Of a stretch of 64,000 nt of DNA, positions 53,915-63,570 are shown piece by piece. Origin of the DNA: Kutzneria sp. 744. Lineage in GTDB: Bacteria > Actinomycetota > Actinomycetes > Mycobacteriales > Pseudonocardiaceae. Where the stretch lies: NCBI RefSeq assembly GCF_000568255.1, contig NZ_KK037166.1, positions 4,635,513 through 4,699,512 of the forward strand. Reading direction: 5' to 3'. A program made the position numbers and the translations under genes. Under the pieces are notes generated by a model. It was not told the origin of the DNA, searched no databases, and worked only from the letters and a program-made list of their open reading frames with translations. Numbering within the stretch: position 1 is the stretch's first letter; every line of letters begins with the position of its first letter.

Positions 53915-54415
53915 TCAGCTCGTCGGGATGCTCTCCAGGAGCTTCAGCACGGCCTTGGCGTGGGCGAGCGCGAACTCGGCCACCGCCTTGGCGTACGGGT
54001 CCTCGGCCGACTTCGCGGCCGACCGGTGGGTCTCCTGCTCCGCCCCGTAGACCACCTTGGCCGACTCGACCAGTCCGGCGCGCTGCTTGGGCGTCAGCGA
54101 GCTGGCGTGCACCAGCCGCAGGATCAGCGGCGAGCGCAGGTGGTCGGGACCGGGTTCGGTGGTCAGCCAGGTCTTGAAGGCCTTCTTGCCGGCAGCGGTG
54201 ATCACGTACTGCTGGCTGGAGCGGGGGCCCTGCTTGCCCAACTTGAGCAGGCCCTGCTCGGCCAGCGCCGGCAGCTCCCGGTAGACCTGGCTGCGGGTCA
54301 CGCTGAAGAACGCGCCGAAGCGCTCACCGGCCGCCGTGACCAGCTGCCCGCCGGTCTTGGGACCGTCGTGCAGCAATCCGAGCAGTGCAGCGGCAGTTGC
54401 GTTCAGTTCAGACAC
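53915..54415 (-). CDS. PadR-type transcriptional regulator
   Basis: A PadR winged helix is present: [56 protein letters not shown], then the wing [20 protein letters not shown]. The C-terminal half ([32 protein letters not shown]) forms the dimer helices. GTG 54415 is used; upstream in-frame sequence lacks family similarity. It is divergent from the oligopeptide transporter genes, with 269 bases between, and may control them. Confidence 0.85.
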   Translation of the reverse strand: MSELNATAAALLGLLHDGPKTGGQLVTAAGERFGAFFSVTRSQVYRELPALAEQGLLKLGKQGPRSSQQYVITAAGKKAFKTWLTTEPGPDHLRSPLILRLVHASSLTPKQRAGLVESAKVVYGAEQETHRSAAKSAEDPYAKAVAEFALAHAKAVLKLLESIPTS

Positions 54416-54684
54416 CCCACTACGGTGCCACGGCAACGAGCGGCTGTCCACAATGGTCTGCCGTTCAGTCCACAGTGGCTGATCACCGAATGGCCTTGCG
54501 GTTGCGCCGTCCGGAGCAGCCGGCATGCCCTTCGTTACCCAATCGGCGCAAGAATCCGGCCGCTGGAGGGTGGCGAGAACTGGGAGTAAGCCGCAGAATC
54601 CCCCGGGTGACCGCTCCGACCACCACACATTCATCCTTCCACCGACGGGCGCGGATCCGTTCCGCCGTTGGGAGGAGCTAGGCG

Positions 54685-55665
54685 ATGTTCGGCTTCCTTG
54701 TTCGCCGACTGATCAATTACATCGTGCTCTGCGTGGTGGCGACATTCCTGTCCTTCACGCTGTCCTCGATCTCGTTCGACCCGTTGAGCCTGCTCAGGCA
54801 GCACAACCCGCCGCCACCCGCGGCCACGATCGAGGCCAAGCGCGTCGAGCTGCACCTGGACCAACCGATCCCGGTGCGCTTCCTGACCTGGGGCGAAGGC
54901 GTTCTGCACGGCGACTTCGGCGAGACCACCAAGGACCACGCGATCACCGAGGAGCTGTGGCGCCGGGTCGGGGTGAGCCTGCGGTTGTTCCTGCTGGGCA
55001 TCACCATCGGCATCGCGCTCGGTGTGTTGATCGGGGTAGCCAGCGCCGTCCGTCAGTACAAACTTTTCGACTACATATCGACCTTCTTCTCCTATGTGAT
55101 CCTCGCGACCCCGGTGCTCGTGCTCGGTCCGTTGGTGAAGCAGGTTGCCCAGGCGATCAACAACGCCACCGGCAGCGAGTGGCTCCAGTTCACCGGTGAG
55201 TACAGCGGAACGCTCGACGCCGACGCCGGCTGGCTGGCCGCGTTCGACGAACGGCTGCGCTTCCTGATCGTGCCGACAGTGACCATCGTCCTGGGCCAGA
55301 TCGCCTACTACAGCCGCTATCAGCGCAGCGCGATGCTGGACGTCCTCGGCAGCGACTTCCTCCGTACGGCGCAGGCGAAGGGCCTCACCCGTCGGCGCGC
55401 GTTCTTCAAGCACGGCCTGCGCACCGCGCTGATTCCGATGGCCACGTTGTTCGCCTTCGGTTTCGGCCTGCTGGTGGTGGGCGGCGTGTTCACCGAGACC
55501 ATCTTCAACTGGCAGGGCATGGGGGCCTGGCTGGTGCAGGGCATCAACGACCAGGACACCAACGTGACCGCCACGGTGACGTTGTTCGTGGCCGTCTGCG
55601 TCCTGTTGTCCGGCTGGCTGTCCGACGTCCTGTACGCCCTGCTCGACCCGCGGATCCGGGTGTAG
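54685..55665 (+). CDS. Oligopeptide ABC transporter permease (DppB type)
   Basis: First permease of a peptide importer. Six membrane helices and the BPD_transp_1 coupling loop are present: LIVPTVTIVLGQIAYYSRYQRSAMLDVLGSDFLRTAQAKGLTRRRAFFKHGLRTALIP. The N-terminal helix LINYIVLCVVATFLSFTLSS and the extracellular part before the second helix are DppB-like. GGGAGGAG lies eight bases before the ATG. It starts an operon with dppC, the fused ATPase and binding-protein genes. Confidence 0.92.
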   Translation: MFGFLVRRLINYIVLCVVATFLSFTLSSISFDPLSLLRQHNPPPPAATIEAKRVELHLDQPIPVRFLTWGEGVLHGDFGETTKDHAITEELWRRVGVSLRLFLLGITIGIALGVLIGVASAVRQYKLFDYISTFFSYVILATPVLVLGPLVKQVAQAINNATGSEWLQFTGEYSGTLDADAGWLAAFDERLRFLIVPTVTIVLGQIAYYSRYQRSAMLDVLGSDFLRTAQAKGLTRRRAFFKHGLRTALIPMATLFAFGFGLLVVGGVFTETIFNWQGMGAWLVQGINDQDTNVTATVTLFVAVCVLLSGWLSDVLYALLDPRIRV

Positions 55666-55679
55666 GAGGCCAGAAGCAC

Positions 55680-56624
55680 ATGAGCACCACCGTGAACCCG
55701 GCCGCCGCGCAGGACGCCGCGGCCGACATCGTGACCAGCAAGCCGGTCTCCCGCGGCGCCTTGGTGCGCCGCCGTTTCATGCGCAACCGCTGGGCGCTGG
55801 GCGGCATCGTCGTCATCGTCCTGCTGTACGTCGTGGCCTTCAGCTATCCGCTGTTCTCCCCGTACAGCTACGAGTTCCACGACACGAGCCTCACCTACGA
55901 CCCGCCGTCGCTCTCGCACTGGTTCGGCACCGACAACATCGGCACCGACATGTTCGTGGCGTCCATGCGCGGTCTGCAGAAGTCGCTGACGATCGGCCTG
56001 CTGGTGGGCGTGATCTCGACCGCGTTGTCGGCGGTCGTCGGCGCCGCGGCGGGCTTCTTCGGCGGCATCACCGACCGCGCCCTGATGTGGCTGGTCGACC
56101 TGCTGCTGGTGCTGCCGTCGTTCCTGATCATCAGCATCGCCAGCCCGCTGTTCAAGGGCTCCAGCTGGTTGATCCTGGTCGTGCTGCTGGTGGCCTTCCA
56201 GTGGATGATCACCGCTCGCATCGTGCGCGGCATGACGCTGACGCTCAAGACGCGGGAGTACGTGAGCGCCGCGCGTTTCATGGGGCAGTCCCCGTGGCGC
56301 ACCATCTTCAAGCACATCGTACCGAACATGTCGTCGTTGCTGATCGTGGACGCGACGATCAACGTCGGCAGCGCGGTGCTGCAGGAGTCGGGCCTGAGCT
56401 ACTTCGGCTTCGGCGTGCAGCCGCCGGACGTCTCGCTGGGCACGCTGATCTCGGTCGGCACCGGTTCGGCGTTGACCTTCCCGTGGCTGTTCTACGCGCC
56501 CGCGGTGCTGCTGATCATCACTCTGCTGTCGGTCGCCGTGGTCGGCGACGGCCTGCGCGACGCGCTGGACCCGACGGCGTCCCGCGCCCGCCGGCGCGAG
56601 AAGCGAAAGGACAAGCTGGCGTGA
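55680..56624 (+). CDS. Oligopeptide ABC transporter permease (DppC type)
   Basis: Second permease. [30 protein letters not shown] is the DppC N-terminal segment, and the coupling loop is [57 protein letters not shown]. The substrate channel helices follow. AGGAGG lies 11 bases before the ATG and the upstream stop is 14 bases away. The 73 bases between it and the ATPase gene contain a GAGCGAGCTCGCGAGCG palindrome. Confidence 0.92.
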   Translation: MSTTVNPAAAQDAAADIVTSKPVSRGALVRRRFMRNRWALGGIVVIVLLYVVAFSYPLFSPYSYEFHDTSLTYDPPSLSHWFGTDNIGTDMFVASMRGLQKSLTIGLLVGVISTALSAVVGAAAGFFGGITDRALMWLVDLLLVLPSFLIISIASPLFKGSSWLILVVLLVAFQWMITARIVRGMTLTLKTREYVSAARFMGQSPWRTIFKHIVPNMSSLLIVDATINVGSAVLQESGLSYFGFGVQPPDVSLGTLISVGTGSALTFPWLFYAPAVLLIITLLSVAVVGDGLRDALDPTASRARRREKRKDKLA

Positions 56625-56697
56625 GCGAGCTCGCGAGCGAACCATTCAACACAGCGCGTGCGCGAACGCGGACACCGAGCGCTGGCGAGGTGCTGCA

Positions 56698-58869
56698 GTG
56701 AGCGCCTCCGAGATCACGCTGGACGAGGGTCTCCTCGACGGCGCCGGAGACGGACCGGTCCTTGAGGTCGCCGACCTCGACGTCTCCTTCCCGAGCGAGT
56801 CCGGCCGCGTGCACGCGGTGCGCGGCCTGACCTACCAGGTGGCCCGCGGCGAGGTGCTGGGCATCGTCGGCGAGTCGGGCTCCGGCAAGTCGGTGTCCTC
56901 GCTGGCCGTGATGGGCCTGCTGCCCGAACAGGCACGGATCACCGGTTCCATCCGCTTCCAGGGCCAGCAGCTGCTGGGCCTTTCCGATGTGCAGCTGTCG
57001 AAGATCCGGGGCCGCCGGATCTCCATGGTCTTCCAGGACCCGCTGTCCGCGCTGACGCCGGTGTACACCGTCGGCGACCAGATCGCGGAGGCGCTGCTCA
57101 TCCACGGCCGGGGCAAGGTGAGCAAGCACGCCGCGGCCAACCGTTCGGTGGAGCTGCTCGACCTGGTCGGCATCCCGAACGCGGCGGCCCGCGCCAAGGC
57201 GTTCCCGCACGAGTTCTCCGGCGGCATGCGGCAGCGCGCGGTGATCGCCATGGCCATCGCCAACGACCCGGACCTGATCATCGCCGACGAGCCGACCACC
57301 GCGCTGGACGTGACCGTGCAGGCGCAGGTGCTCGAGGTGCTCAAGACGGCCAAGGAGGTGACCGGCGCCGGCATCGTGATCATCACCCACGACCTCGGCG
57401 TGGTCGCCGGCTTCGCCGACCGGCTGATGGTGATGTACGCCGGCAAGGCCGTGGAGACCGGGCACGTCAACGAGGTCTACCAGCAGCCGCGCATGCCGTA
57501 CACGCTCGGCCTGCTGGGCTCGCTGCCCCGGGTGGACGCCGCCGAGAAGCTGCCGCTGGTGCCGATCAAGGGCCAGCCGCCGTCGCTGACGGACCTGCCG
57601 CCGGGTTGTCCGTTCGCGCCGCGCTGTCCGATGGCCGTGGACGACTGCCTCACCGAGGAGCCGGCGCTGTCCGAAGTGGACAGCACGAGTGGACACCGGG
57701 CGGCCTGCATCCGCAGCGCCGAGCTGGCCGCGACCGAGGCCGCCGCCGACGAGATCGAGGGCGTGGACGCCAGCAACGCGGCCGCGATCGAGACGGCCGT
57801 CGAGGTGTTCGGCGCGGAGCTGGTCGCGGAGCCCAAGGCCGCGCTGCGGCCGCGGACCGAGCGGCCGACCGTGCTCGGGGTCGAGTCGTTGGTCAAGCAC
57901 TTCTCGGTGACCAAGGGCGTCGTGCTCAAGCGCAAGGTCGGCACCGTGCACGCGGTGGACGGCGTCAGCTTCGAGGTGCGCGAGCAGGAAACCCTTGGCC
58001 TGGTTGGGGAATCTGGCTGCGGCAAGACCACGACGCTGATGGAGATCCTCGGCCTGACCCGGCCGACCGGCGGCAACATCTCCGTGCTGGGCAAGGACGT
58101 GTCCACCCTGGACGCCAAGGGGCGCAAGGCGATCCGCCGGGACATGCAGGTCGTGTTCCAGGATCCGCTGGCCTCGCTCGATCCCCGTATGCCGGTCGGC
58201 GACGTGATCGCGGAACCCATGCAGGTGCACGGTTTCGACGCGGCTCGGATCAACAAGCGCATCCCGGAGCTGCTGGACCTGGTCGGCCTGCGGCCCGAGT
58301 ACGCCGACCGGTACCCCAACGAGTTCTCCGGCGGCCAGCGGCAGCGCATCGGCATCGCCCGCGCGCTGGCGCTGGAGCCGAAGCTGCTGGTGCTGGACGA
58401 GCCGGTGTCCGCGCTGGACGTGTCCATCCAGGCCGGCGTGATCAACCTGCTGGACAAGCTCAAGGCCGAGCTCGGACTGTCCTATTTGTTCGTGGCCCAC
58501 GACCTGTCCGTGGTCCGGCACATCGCCGACCGGGTGGCCGTGATGTACCTCGGCAAGATCATCGAGATCGGCGACGTCGACTCGGTGTTCGGCGCGCCCA
58601 GCCACCCCTACACCCAGGCCCTGCTGTCCGCGATCCCGATCCCGGACCCGGTCAAGGAGCGTGCGCGCGAGCGCATCATCCTGTCCGGCGATCTGCCCAG
58701 CCCGGCGAACCCGCCGTCCGGCTGTCGATTCCGCACCCGTTGCTTCCTGCACGCCACACTGTCCGACTCGGACAAGGCGAAATGCATCGAGGTGGAGCCG
58801 CCCCGTGAGTCCCAGGGCGAGGATCACGAAGTGGCCTGTCATTTCGCCCGAACGAAACAGGTGGTCTGA
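56698..58869 (+). CDS. Fused oligopeptide ABC ATPase (DppD-DppF in one chain)
   Basis: A 723-residue protein carries two complete ABC ATPase domains. Domain 1 has Walker A GESGSGKS at 58-65, signature [15 protein letters not shown] and [16 protein letters not shown]. Domain 2 has Walker A GESGCGKT near 438-445, signature [15 protein letters not shown] and [15 protein letters not shown]. Each ends with the oligopeptide-type C-terminal Cys-rich segment ([28 protein letters not shown]). Most bacteria encode these as two genes. It couples to the DppB and DppC permeases upstream. GTG 56698 is the start. Confidence 0.94.
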   Translation: MSASEITLDEGLLDGAGDGPVLEVADLDVSFPSESGRVHAVRGLTYQVARGEVLGIVGESGSGKSVSSLAVMGLLPEQARITGSIRFQGQQLLGLSDVQLSKIRGRRISMVFQDPLSALTPVYTVGDQIAEALLIHGRGKVSKHAAANRSVELLDLVGIPNAAARAKAFPHEFSGGMRQRAVIAMAIANDPDLIIADEPTTALDVTVQAQVLEVLKTAKEVTGAGIVIITHDLGVVAGFADRLMVMYAGKAVETGHVNEVYQQPRMPYTLGLLGSLPRVDAAEKLPLVPIKGQPPSLTDLPPGCPFAPRCPMAVDDCLTEEPALSEVDSTSGHRAACIRSAELAATEAAADEIEGVDASNAAAIETAVEVFGAELVAEPKAALRPRTERPTVLGVESLVKHFSVTKGVVLKRKVGTVHAVDGVSFEVREQETLGLVGESGCGKTTTLMEILGLTRPTGGNISVLGKDVSTLDAKGRKAIRRDMQVVFQDPLASLDPRMPVGDVIAEPMQVHGFDAARINKRIPELLDLVGLRPEYADRYPNEFSGGQRQRIGIARALALEPKLLVLDEPVSALDVSIQAGVINLLDKLKAELGLSYLFVAHDLSVVRHIADRVAVMYLGKIIEIGDVDSVFGAPSHPYTQALLSAIPIPDPVKERARERIILSGDLPSPANPPSGCRFRTRCFLHATLSDSDKAKCIEVEPPRESQGEDHEVACHFARTKQVV

Positions 58870-58874
58870 AACCG

Positions 58875-59180
58875 ATGAACAAGAAGCTACTGGGGGCGTT
58901 GGCCGCCTACTTCACGCCGGGCAACACCCAGCAGAACTACAGCGCGATCGGCAACGACACCATCAACAAGCTTCTCGACCAGGCCGGCTCCGAGCTGGAC
59001 GAGAACAAGCGCGTCGACCTGATCCAGCAGGCCGACACCGACATCTGGAAGGAAGGGCACCTGCTGCCCACCTACCAGGTCCCCGGCGCCTACGCGGTGC
59101 GCAACACGCTCGCCAACTTCGGCGCGTTCGGCTTCGCGCAGTACCCGTTCGACTACGCGAACATGGGCTTCCTCAAGTGA
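58875..59180 (+). pseudogene. Peptide-binding protein scar, N- and C-terminal ends only
   Basis: The frame opens with MNKKLLGALAAY, the beginning of a signal peptide, and then jumps to the C-terminal end of a peptide-binding protein: NTQQNYSAIGNDTINKLLDQAGSELDENKRVDLIQQADTDIWKEGHLLPTYQVPGAYAVRNTLANFGAFGF. The middle, some 450 residues in relatives, has been deleted in frame. The end resembles the intact binding protein just downstream, so loss between duplicated genes is likely. It may still be translated but cannot bind peptide. Confidence 0.8.
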
Positions 59181-59368
59181 TCAGACGGACGATTCCGTGA
59201 CAGCTGGCCCGGCGACCACAGTGTCGCCGGGCCAGTGTCGCAACTGGGGAGGAATCACCCAAGGTGCGCGCCGGACAACACCAGGTGACCGGGGCGGGCC
59301 GTGGGCGGACAGGCAAACCGGCCGACGACGCCGTCGGACGGTCACGAGGAACAACGGAGGTCAGTTCG

Positions 59369-61060
59369 ATGGGCAGAAGGAAGGTGCTGGCGCTCGCGGC
59401 GCCGGTGCTCGCGGCGGCGCTCACCCTCAGCGCCTGCGGCGGCGGAGGTGGTGGCGGACAACTGCCGCAGGGCGATCAGAAGGCCGGCGTCAACGACATC
59501 AACCCGCAGCCGGACGACAACATCAAGGACGGCGGCACCCTCCAGTTCGCCATCGACTCGCCGTCCGCGAACTGGAACCAGAACCAGGTCGACGGCAACG
59601 ACGTCGCCAGCGCCCGGATGTCCAACACGCTGGAGCCGTGGATCTTCACCGAGAAGGCCGACGCCACGCTCGAGCTCAACAAGGACTACCTGACCTCGGC
59701 GGACGTCGTGTCCACCAGTCCGCAGGTGCTCGAGTTCAAGATCAATCCCAAGGCGAAGTGGTCCAACGGCCGGGCCATGAGCTGGGAGGACTTCGAGTGG
59801 CAGTGGAAGGCCCAGAACGGCACCAACCCGGCCTACCAGCCCAACACCACGACCGGCTACGAGAACATCTCCAAGGTCGAGCGGGGCTCGGACGACCAGG
59901 ACGTCAAGATCACCTTCGACAAGCCCTTCGGTGAGTGGAAGGGCCTGTTCAGCCCGCTCTACCCGAAGGAGCTGAACTCCGACCCGACCGAGTTCAACAC
60001 CGGCTGGGTGGACGAGCCGAAGATCACCGGCGCCGCGTTCAAGATCGGCAAGATCGACCTGACCGCGAAGACCGTCTCGGTCGTTCGCGACCCGAACTGG
60101 TGGGGCAAGAAGCCGCACCTGGACGGCATCCTGTTCAAGGTGCTGACCCGTCCGACCATGCCCGACGCGATGCAGTCCGGCGCGATCGACGTGGCCGACA
60201 CCAACGCGCTGCTGGACGCCATCACCCGCTACAAGACGATGCAGAACGTCTCGCTGCGCCAAGCCGTCGCGCCGGACACCGTGCACCTGACGCTCAACGG
60301 CGGCGAGGGCCGCATCTTGGCCGACCAGAAGCTGCGGCAGATCGTGTTCGAGGCCATTGACCGCAAGGCCATCGCCAACGCCGAGGTCGGCAAGATCACG
60401 CCCAACCCGCCGCTGCTGGGCAACCACATCTTCGCCCAGGGCACCAAGGAGTACAAGGACAACTCCGGCGACCTGAAGTTCAGCGTGGACAAGGCGAAGA
60501 CCGACCTGGACGCGCTGGGCTGGAAGCAGAACGGCCAGTTCCGGTCCAAGGACGGCAAGGAGCTGGACATCACCTACGTCAGCTCCAGCACGCCGGCCTC
60601 CGACGACACCGGCAAGATCCTGCAGCAGCAGCTGGCCCAGGTCGGCGTCAAGGTCACCATCAACGCGGTGCCCACCGCCGACTTCTTCCCGAAGTACGTC
60701 AACGTCGGCAACTTCGACCTGGCCACCTTCCGCTGGATCGGCGGCAGCACGCCGGCGTCCGGCCAGAAGGGCGCCTACTCGCTCGACCTGGCGAACCCGG
60801 CCAACGTGCAGCAGAACTACGGCCACGTCGGCAACAAGGCCATCAACGACGCCTTCAACAGCGCCGTGGCCGAGCTGGACGACACCAAGCGCGCCCAGGA
60901 CGTCAACGACATCGACAAGATGCTCTGGGACGTCGCGGGCGAGCTGCCGCTGTACCAGCTGCCGGGCGCGGTCGCCACGAAGAAGACCGTCGCCAACTAC
61001 GGCGCCATGGGCTTCGCGACCAACCCGATCGACTACATCAACATCGGCTTCACCAAGTAA
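59369..61060 (+). CDS. Oligopeptide ABC transporter substrate-binding lipoprotein
   Basis: A signal peptide with lipobox TLSACG is followed by a glycine linker and an SBP_bac_5 fold. Family blocks are KDGGTLQFAIDSPSANWNQNQ, WSNGRAMSWEDFEWQWKAQNG (the usual KWSDGxPxTADD site), VRDPNWWGKKPHLDGILFKV and the C-terminal WDVAGELPLYQLPGAVATKK. ATG 59369 has GGAGG eight bases upstream; longer in-frame starts are less likely. It is the last gene of the transporter operon and is followed by a strong hairpin. It should capture peptides for the DppBC/DF importer. Confidence 0.93.
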   Translation: MGRRKVLALAAPVLAAALTLSACGGGGGGGQLPQGDQKAGVNDINPQPDDNIKDGGTLQFAIDSPSANWNQNQVDGNDVASARMSNTLEPWIFTEKADATLELNKDYLTSADVVSTSPQVLEFKINPKAKWSNGRAMSWEDFEWQWKAQNGTNPAYQPNTTTGYENISKVERGSDDQDVKITFDKPFGEWKGLFSPLYPKELNSDPTEFNTGWVDEPKITGAAFKIGKIDLTAKTVSVVRDPNWWGKKPHLDGILFKVLTRPTMPDAMQSGAIDVADTNALLDAITRYKTMQNVSLRQAVAPDTVHLTLNGGEGRILADQKLRQIVFEAIDRKAIANAEVGKITPNPPLLGNHIFAQGTKEYKDNSGDLKFSVDKAKTDLDALGWKQNGQFRSKDGKELDITYVSSSTPASDDTGKILQQQLAQVGVKVTINAVPTADFFPKYVNVGNFDLATFRWIGGSTPASGQKGAYSLDLANPANVQQNYGHVGNKAINDAFNSAVAELDDTKRAQDVNDIDKMLWDVAGELPLYQLPGAVATKKTVANYGAMGFATNPIDYINIGFTK

Positions 61061-61071
61061 TCGCTGACCGG

Positions 61072-61109
61072 GAGAGGGGCCTGCGCGTCACACGCGCGGG
61101 CCCCTCTCT
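61072..61109 (+). terminator. Terminator of the oligopeptide transporter operon
   Basis: GAGAGGGGCC...GCGCG pairs with CGCGC...GGGCCCCTCTC in a long GC-rich stem followed by TTC. It begins 12 bases after the binding-protein stop. Confidence 0.82.
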
Positions 61110-61139
61110 TCATGTCGCGACCCAGCCCTCGGGCGGCCG

Positions 61140-62159
61140 TCATGATCGAAGCTCCTGTTCGCGACCACCGCCGTGCAGAAGTGCTGCCGCGAGCGGTGTT
61201 TGCCGATAGAGCACTTCGCGACCGCGGCGCTGCGCGGTGACCAGGCCGGCGTCCCTGAGAACGGCAAGATGTTCGGAAACGGTGCCGGCGGCCAGGCCCA
61301 CTCTCCGGGCCAGACTCGTTGTCGTGCCAGGAATCGACGTCTCGATCAGGATGTGCGTGCGCCCGGCGCCCAGGAGACGCTCCATCGCCGGTGATCGCAC
61401 AGCGGGCTCCCAGAGCCGCGCCGCGCCGAGCATCGGATAGACCAGCGCAGGGGGTGCGGCAGAAGTGCCATTGGTGGGGCCGACTCCAGATTGGGCCAGC
61501 CGAAGGCGGTGGGGACGAGGATCAGGCCGCGGCCGCGCAGGTCCACAGTCCCACGGCGAAAGCCGGTCAGGCGCAGAGCGCCGTTCTCCCACATGGCCCG
61601 CCGGTGGAGGTGGGCGAACAACATCTCCAGGCCGCCGTCGGCCAGATGCCGTGCACGCGTGGTGATGTCGGCGTCGAGCAGGCCGCGAATCCGGTCCCAC
61701 AGCGGTTCGACCAGAGTCTGCCAAGCCAGGCGTTGCTGAGCGACCAGCGTGTCCCGAACTTCGGTGGGGTCTCCGGTGAGTGCGCGGCGGAGGTCCGCGG
61801 ACACGGTCACGGGGTCGAGGCGGCCGGCGTGTTCGGACAGTTCAGCGGCGACGACGTCTGGACTGGTGGCCTGGACCTGGGCGAGGTCCTCCTCGATGGT
61901 GGCGAGTGGGCCGGTGGGGCTGGGCCACAGGAAGTCCGGACCATGCCCGTTCGACGGCACGGCCGCCCTCAGCAACCCGAGGTCGATGGTGGCGGTGGCG
62001 GACCGGATGTCACGCAGCCACGGTAGGTACCAGCAGTGACGGCTCGGCGCGCTCAGCACCAGCAGGGCCGACATCGTCTCCTGCAACGGCGACACGGCGA
62101 ACCGGCACCGCCCCGCGTCGCTCCACTCGAAACGGTGACACGTCGTGGATTCGGCCACC
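61140..62159 (-). pseudogene. ArsR-type regulator with DUF5937 domain, one-base frameshift
   Basis: The N-terminal DUF5937-like part (RFAVSPLQETMSALLVL...PSNGHGPDFLWPSPTGPLATIEEDLAQV, ending FGWPNLESAPPMALLPHP) lies in one frame and the C-terminal ArsR HTH (ILIETSIPGTTTSLARRVGLAAGTVSEHLAVLRDAGLVTAQRRGREVLYRQTPLAAAL) in another. One C missing from the C5 run near 61447-61453 explains this; adding it gives PPALVYPMLGAARLW. The front could start at GTG 62159 inside the palindrome. It may be intact if the gap is an assembly error. It is divergent from the MFS gene it would be expected to control. Confidence 0.8.
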
Positions 62160-62170
62160 GCCGAATCCAC
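62145..62170. promoter_or_regulatory. Perfect 10-base palindrome between regulator and MFS gene
   Basis: GTGGATTCGG-N6-CCGAATCCAC is a perfect inverted repeat about 35 bases before the MFS start and overlapping the probable start of the regulator gene. This is where an autoregulating ArsR-type repressor would bind. Confidence 0.65.
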
Positions 62171-62204
62171 GACTCTCGGAGGTTGCCGGCGGCACCCTAC
62201 GCTC

Positions 62205-63449
62205 ATGGCTGCGTCGCCCCCATCGGTGAATCCCGGACCGCGAACCCGCCTCCTGCGTGACAATCCGGGTTTCCGCGCGCTGTGTGTGTCACGGGCCGTC
62301 TCGTGCGTCGGTGACGGAATCACCACCGCGGCGCTGGTGTTGCTCGCCGCGGCGCAGCACGGACCGACCGGTGTGAGCCTGCTGCTGGTGGCGAATGCCC
62401 TGCCGCGGTTCGGCGGCCCCTTGGCCGGGGTGTTCGTCGACCGGGTCCCGACCCGCCGGTTGATCACCTGCTGTGACCTGGCCTCAGCAGCGGTCATCGG
62501 ATTGATCGCGTTGACGGTGCCACCGCTGCCGTTGCTGCTCGGGCTCATCGTCGTGGCGGGGGCACTGAGCACCCTCCGGGGCCCGGCCGGGCGCAGCCTG
62601 GTCCCGGTCCTGGTCAGCCCGACCGATCGCGGCCCCGCCAACGCCTTGTTCGGGTTGGGGCGAACTCTTCAGCTCGCCGCGGGCCCGGCCGTCGGCGGCC
62701 TCCTGTCCATCGGGCCCGGCGGGGTGCGCACCGCGTTGGCCGTCGATGTCGCGACCTTCGTCATCGCCGCAGTGCTGCTCGCGCGGCTGCCAGCCTTCCA
62801 GCCAGTCCGTGATCCCTCGGTCATCACCGGAGTGTGGGCGGAGGCGGTGGCCGGCATACGTCATGTCGCAACCAACCGGCCGGTCAGAATCCTGATCCTG
62901 ACCATGTTCGCCCTGGTGGTGTTCGCGACCGTCGACAACGTGGCGCTGGTGTTCCTCACCGGCTACCAACTCTCGGCCGGGCCGGCCGGGTACGGCCTGG
63001 CCGCCAGCGCCTTCGGCATCGGCATGACCCTGACATCGCTCGCGTGCACGAGATTGGCTCGCGGACGCTCACCCGTCGCCCTGCTGGCCGTCGCGATCGC
63101 CGCGACCGGCGTCGGCATGATCCTGGCGGGCCTGGCGCCGACCCTCGTTGTTGTCGTCGTTGCCCAACTGATCGCCGGCGCGGGCAATTCCGGCGAGAAC
63201 ATCGGCTTCGACACCGCCGTCCAGAACGCCGTGCCCCGACCGCTGCTGGGCCGTGTGTTCGGCACCCTGTCCACCGCCGCGCAACTGGGATCCGGTGTTG
63301 CCTACGTGGCGGGTGACCTGCTGCTCGACGTCGCCGGCCCCCGCGTCACCTTCGTGCTCGCGGGGGCCGGAACGCTCCTGGTCCTGCTCTGGCTCGCGCC
63401 CGCTCTGCGCACGGGCCCGGTGGGAGCGCTGCGTGTCGCACCGCGCTGA
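62205..63449 (+). CDS. MFS exporter
   Basis: The protein of about 414 residues has twelve hydrophobic helices of the MFS type used in drug export, beginning FRALCVSRAVSCVGDGITTAALVLLAAAQHG. The motif A-like loop is GPLAGVFVDRVPTRRLITC, and the second half repeats the layout (YGLAASAFGIGMTLTSLACTRLARGRSPVALL). ATG 62205 is used; GGAGG is far upstream (about 22 bases). It is divergent from the ArsR/DUF5937 regulator. Such pairs often export antibiotics or macrolides; the substrate is not evident. Confidence 0.88.
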   Translation: MAASPPSVNPGPRTRLLRDNPGFRALCVSRAVSCVGDGITTAALVLLAAAQHGPTGVSLLLVANALPRFGGPLAGVFVDRVPTRRLITCCDLASAAVIGLIALTVPPLPLLLGLIVVAGALSTLRGPAGRSLVPVLVSPTDRGPANALFGLGRTLQLAAGPAVGGLLSIGPGGVRTALAVDVATFVIAAVLLARLPAFQPVRDPSVITGVWAEAVAGIRHVATNRPVRILILTMFALVVFATVDNVALVFLTGYQLSAGPAGYGLAASAFGIGMTLTSLACTRLARGRSPVALLAVAIAATGVGMILAGLAPTLVVVVVAQLIAGAGNSGENIGFDTAVQNAVPRPLLGRVFGTLSTAAQLGSGVAYVAGDLLLDVAGPRVTFVLAGAGTLLVLLWLAPALRTGPVGALRVAPR

Positions 63450-63570
63450 CCCCCAGTTTTGGTCAGCGCGGGGCGAGCGGCTCGACCACCCGGCCCGTGC
63501 TGACCGTCATTGAACTCAGGACCACTGTCGCGTCACTGTCTCCGTCGACAATGCCCCCGTTGAACTGCGC

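Noticed and set aside
56518-58842. 774-codon minus-strand frame opposite the fused ABC ATPase
   Set aside because: It is a His/Arg/Gly-rich mirror of the ATPase gene; both ABC domains are on the plus strand.
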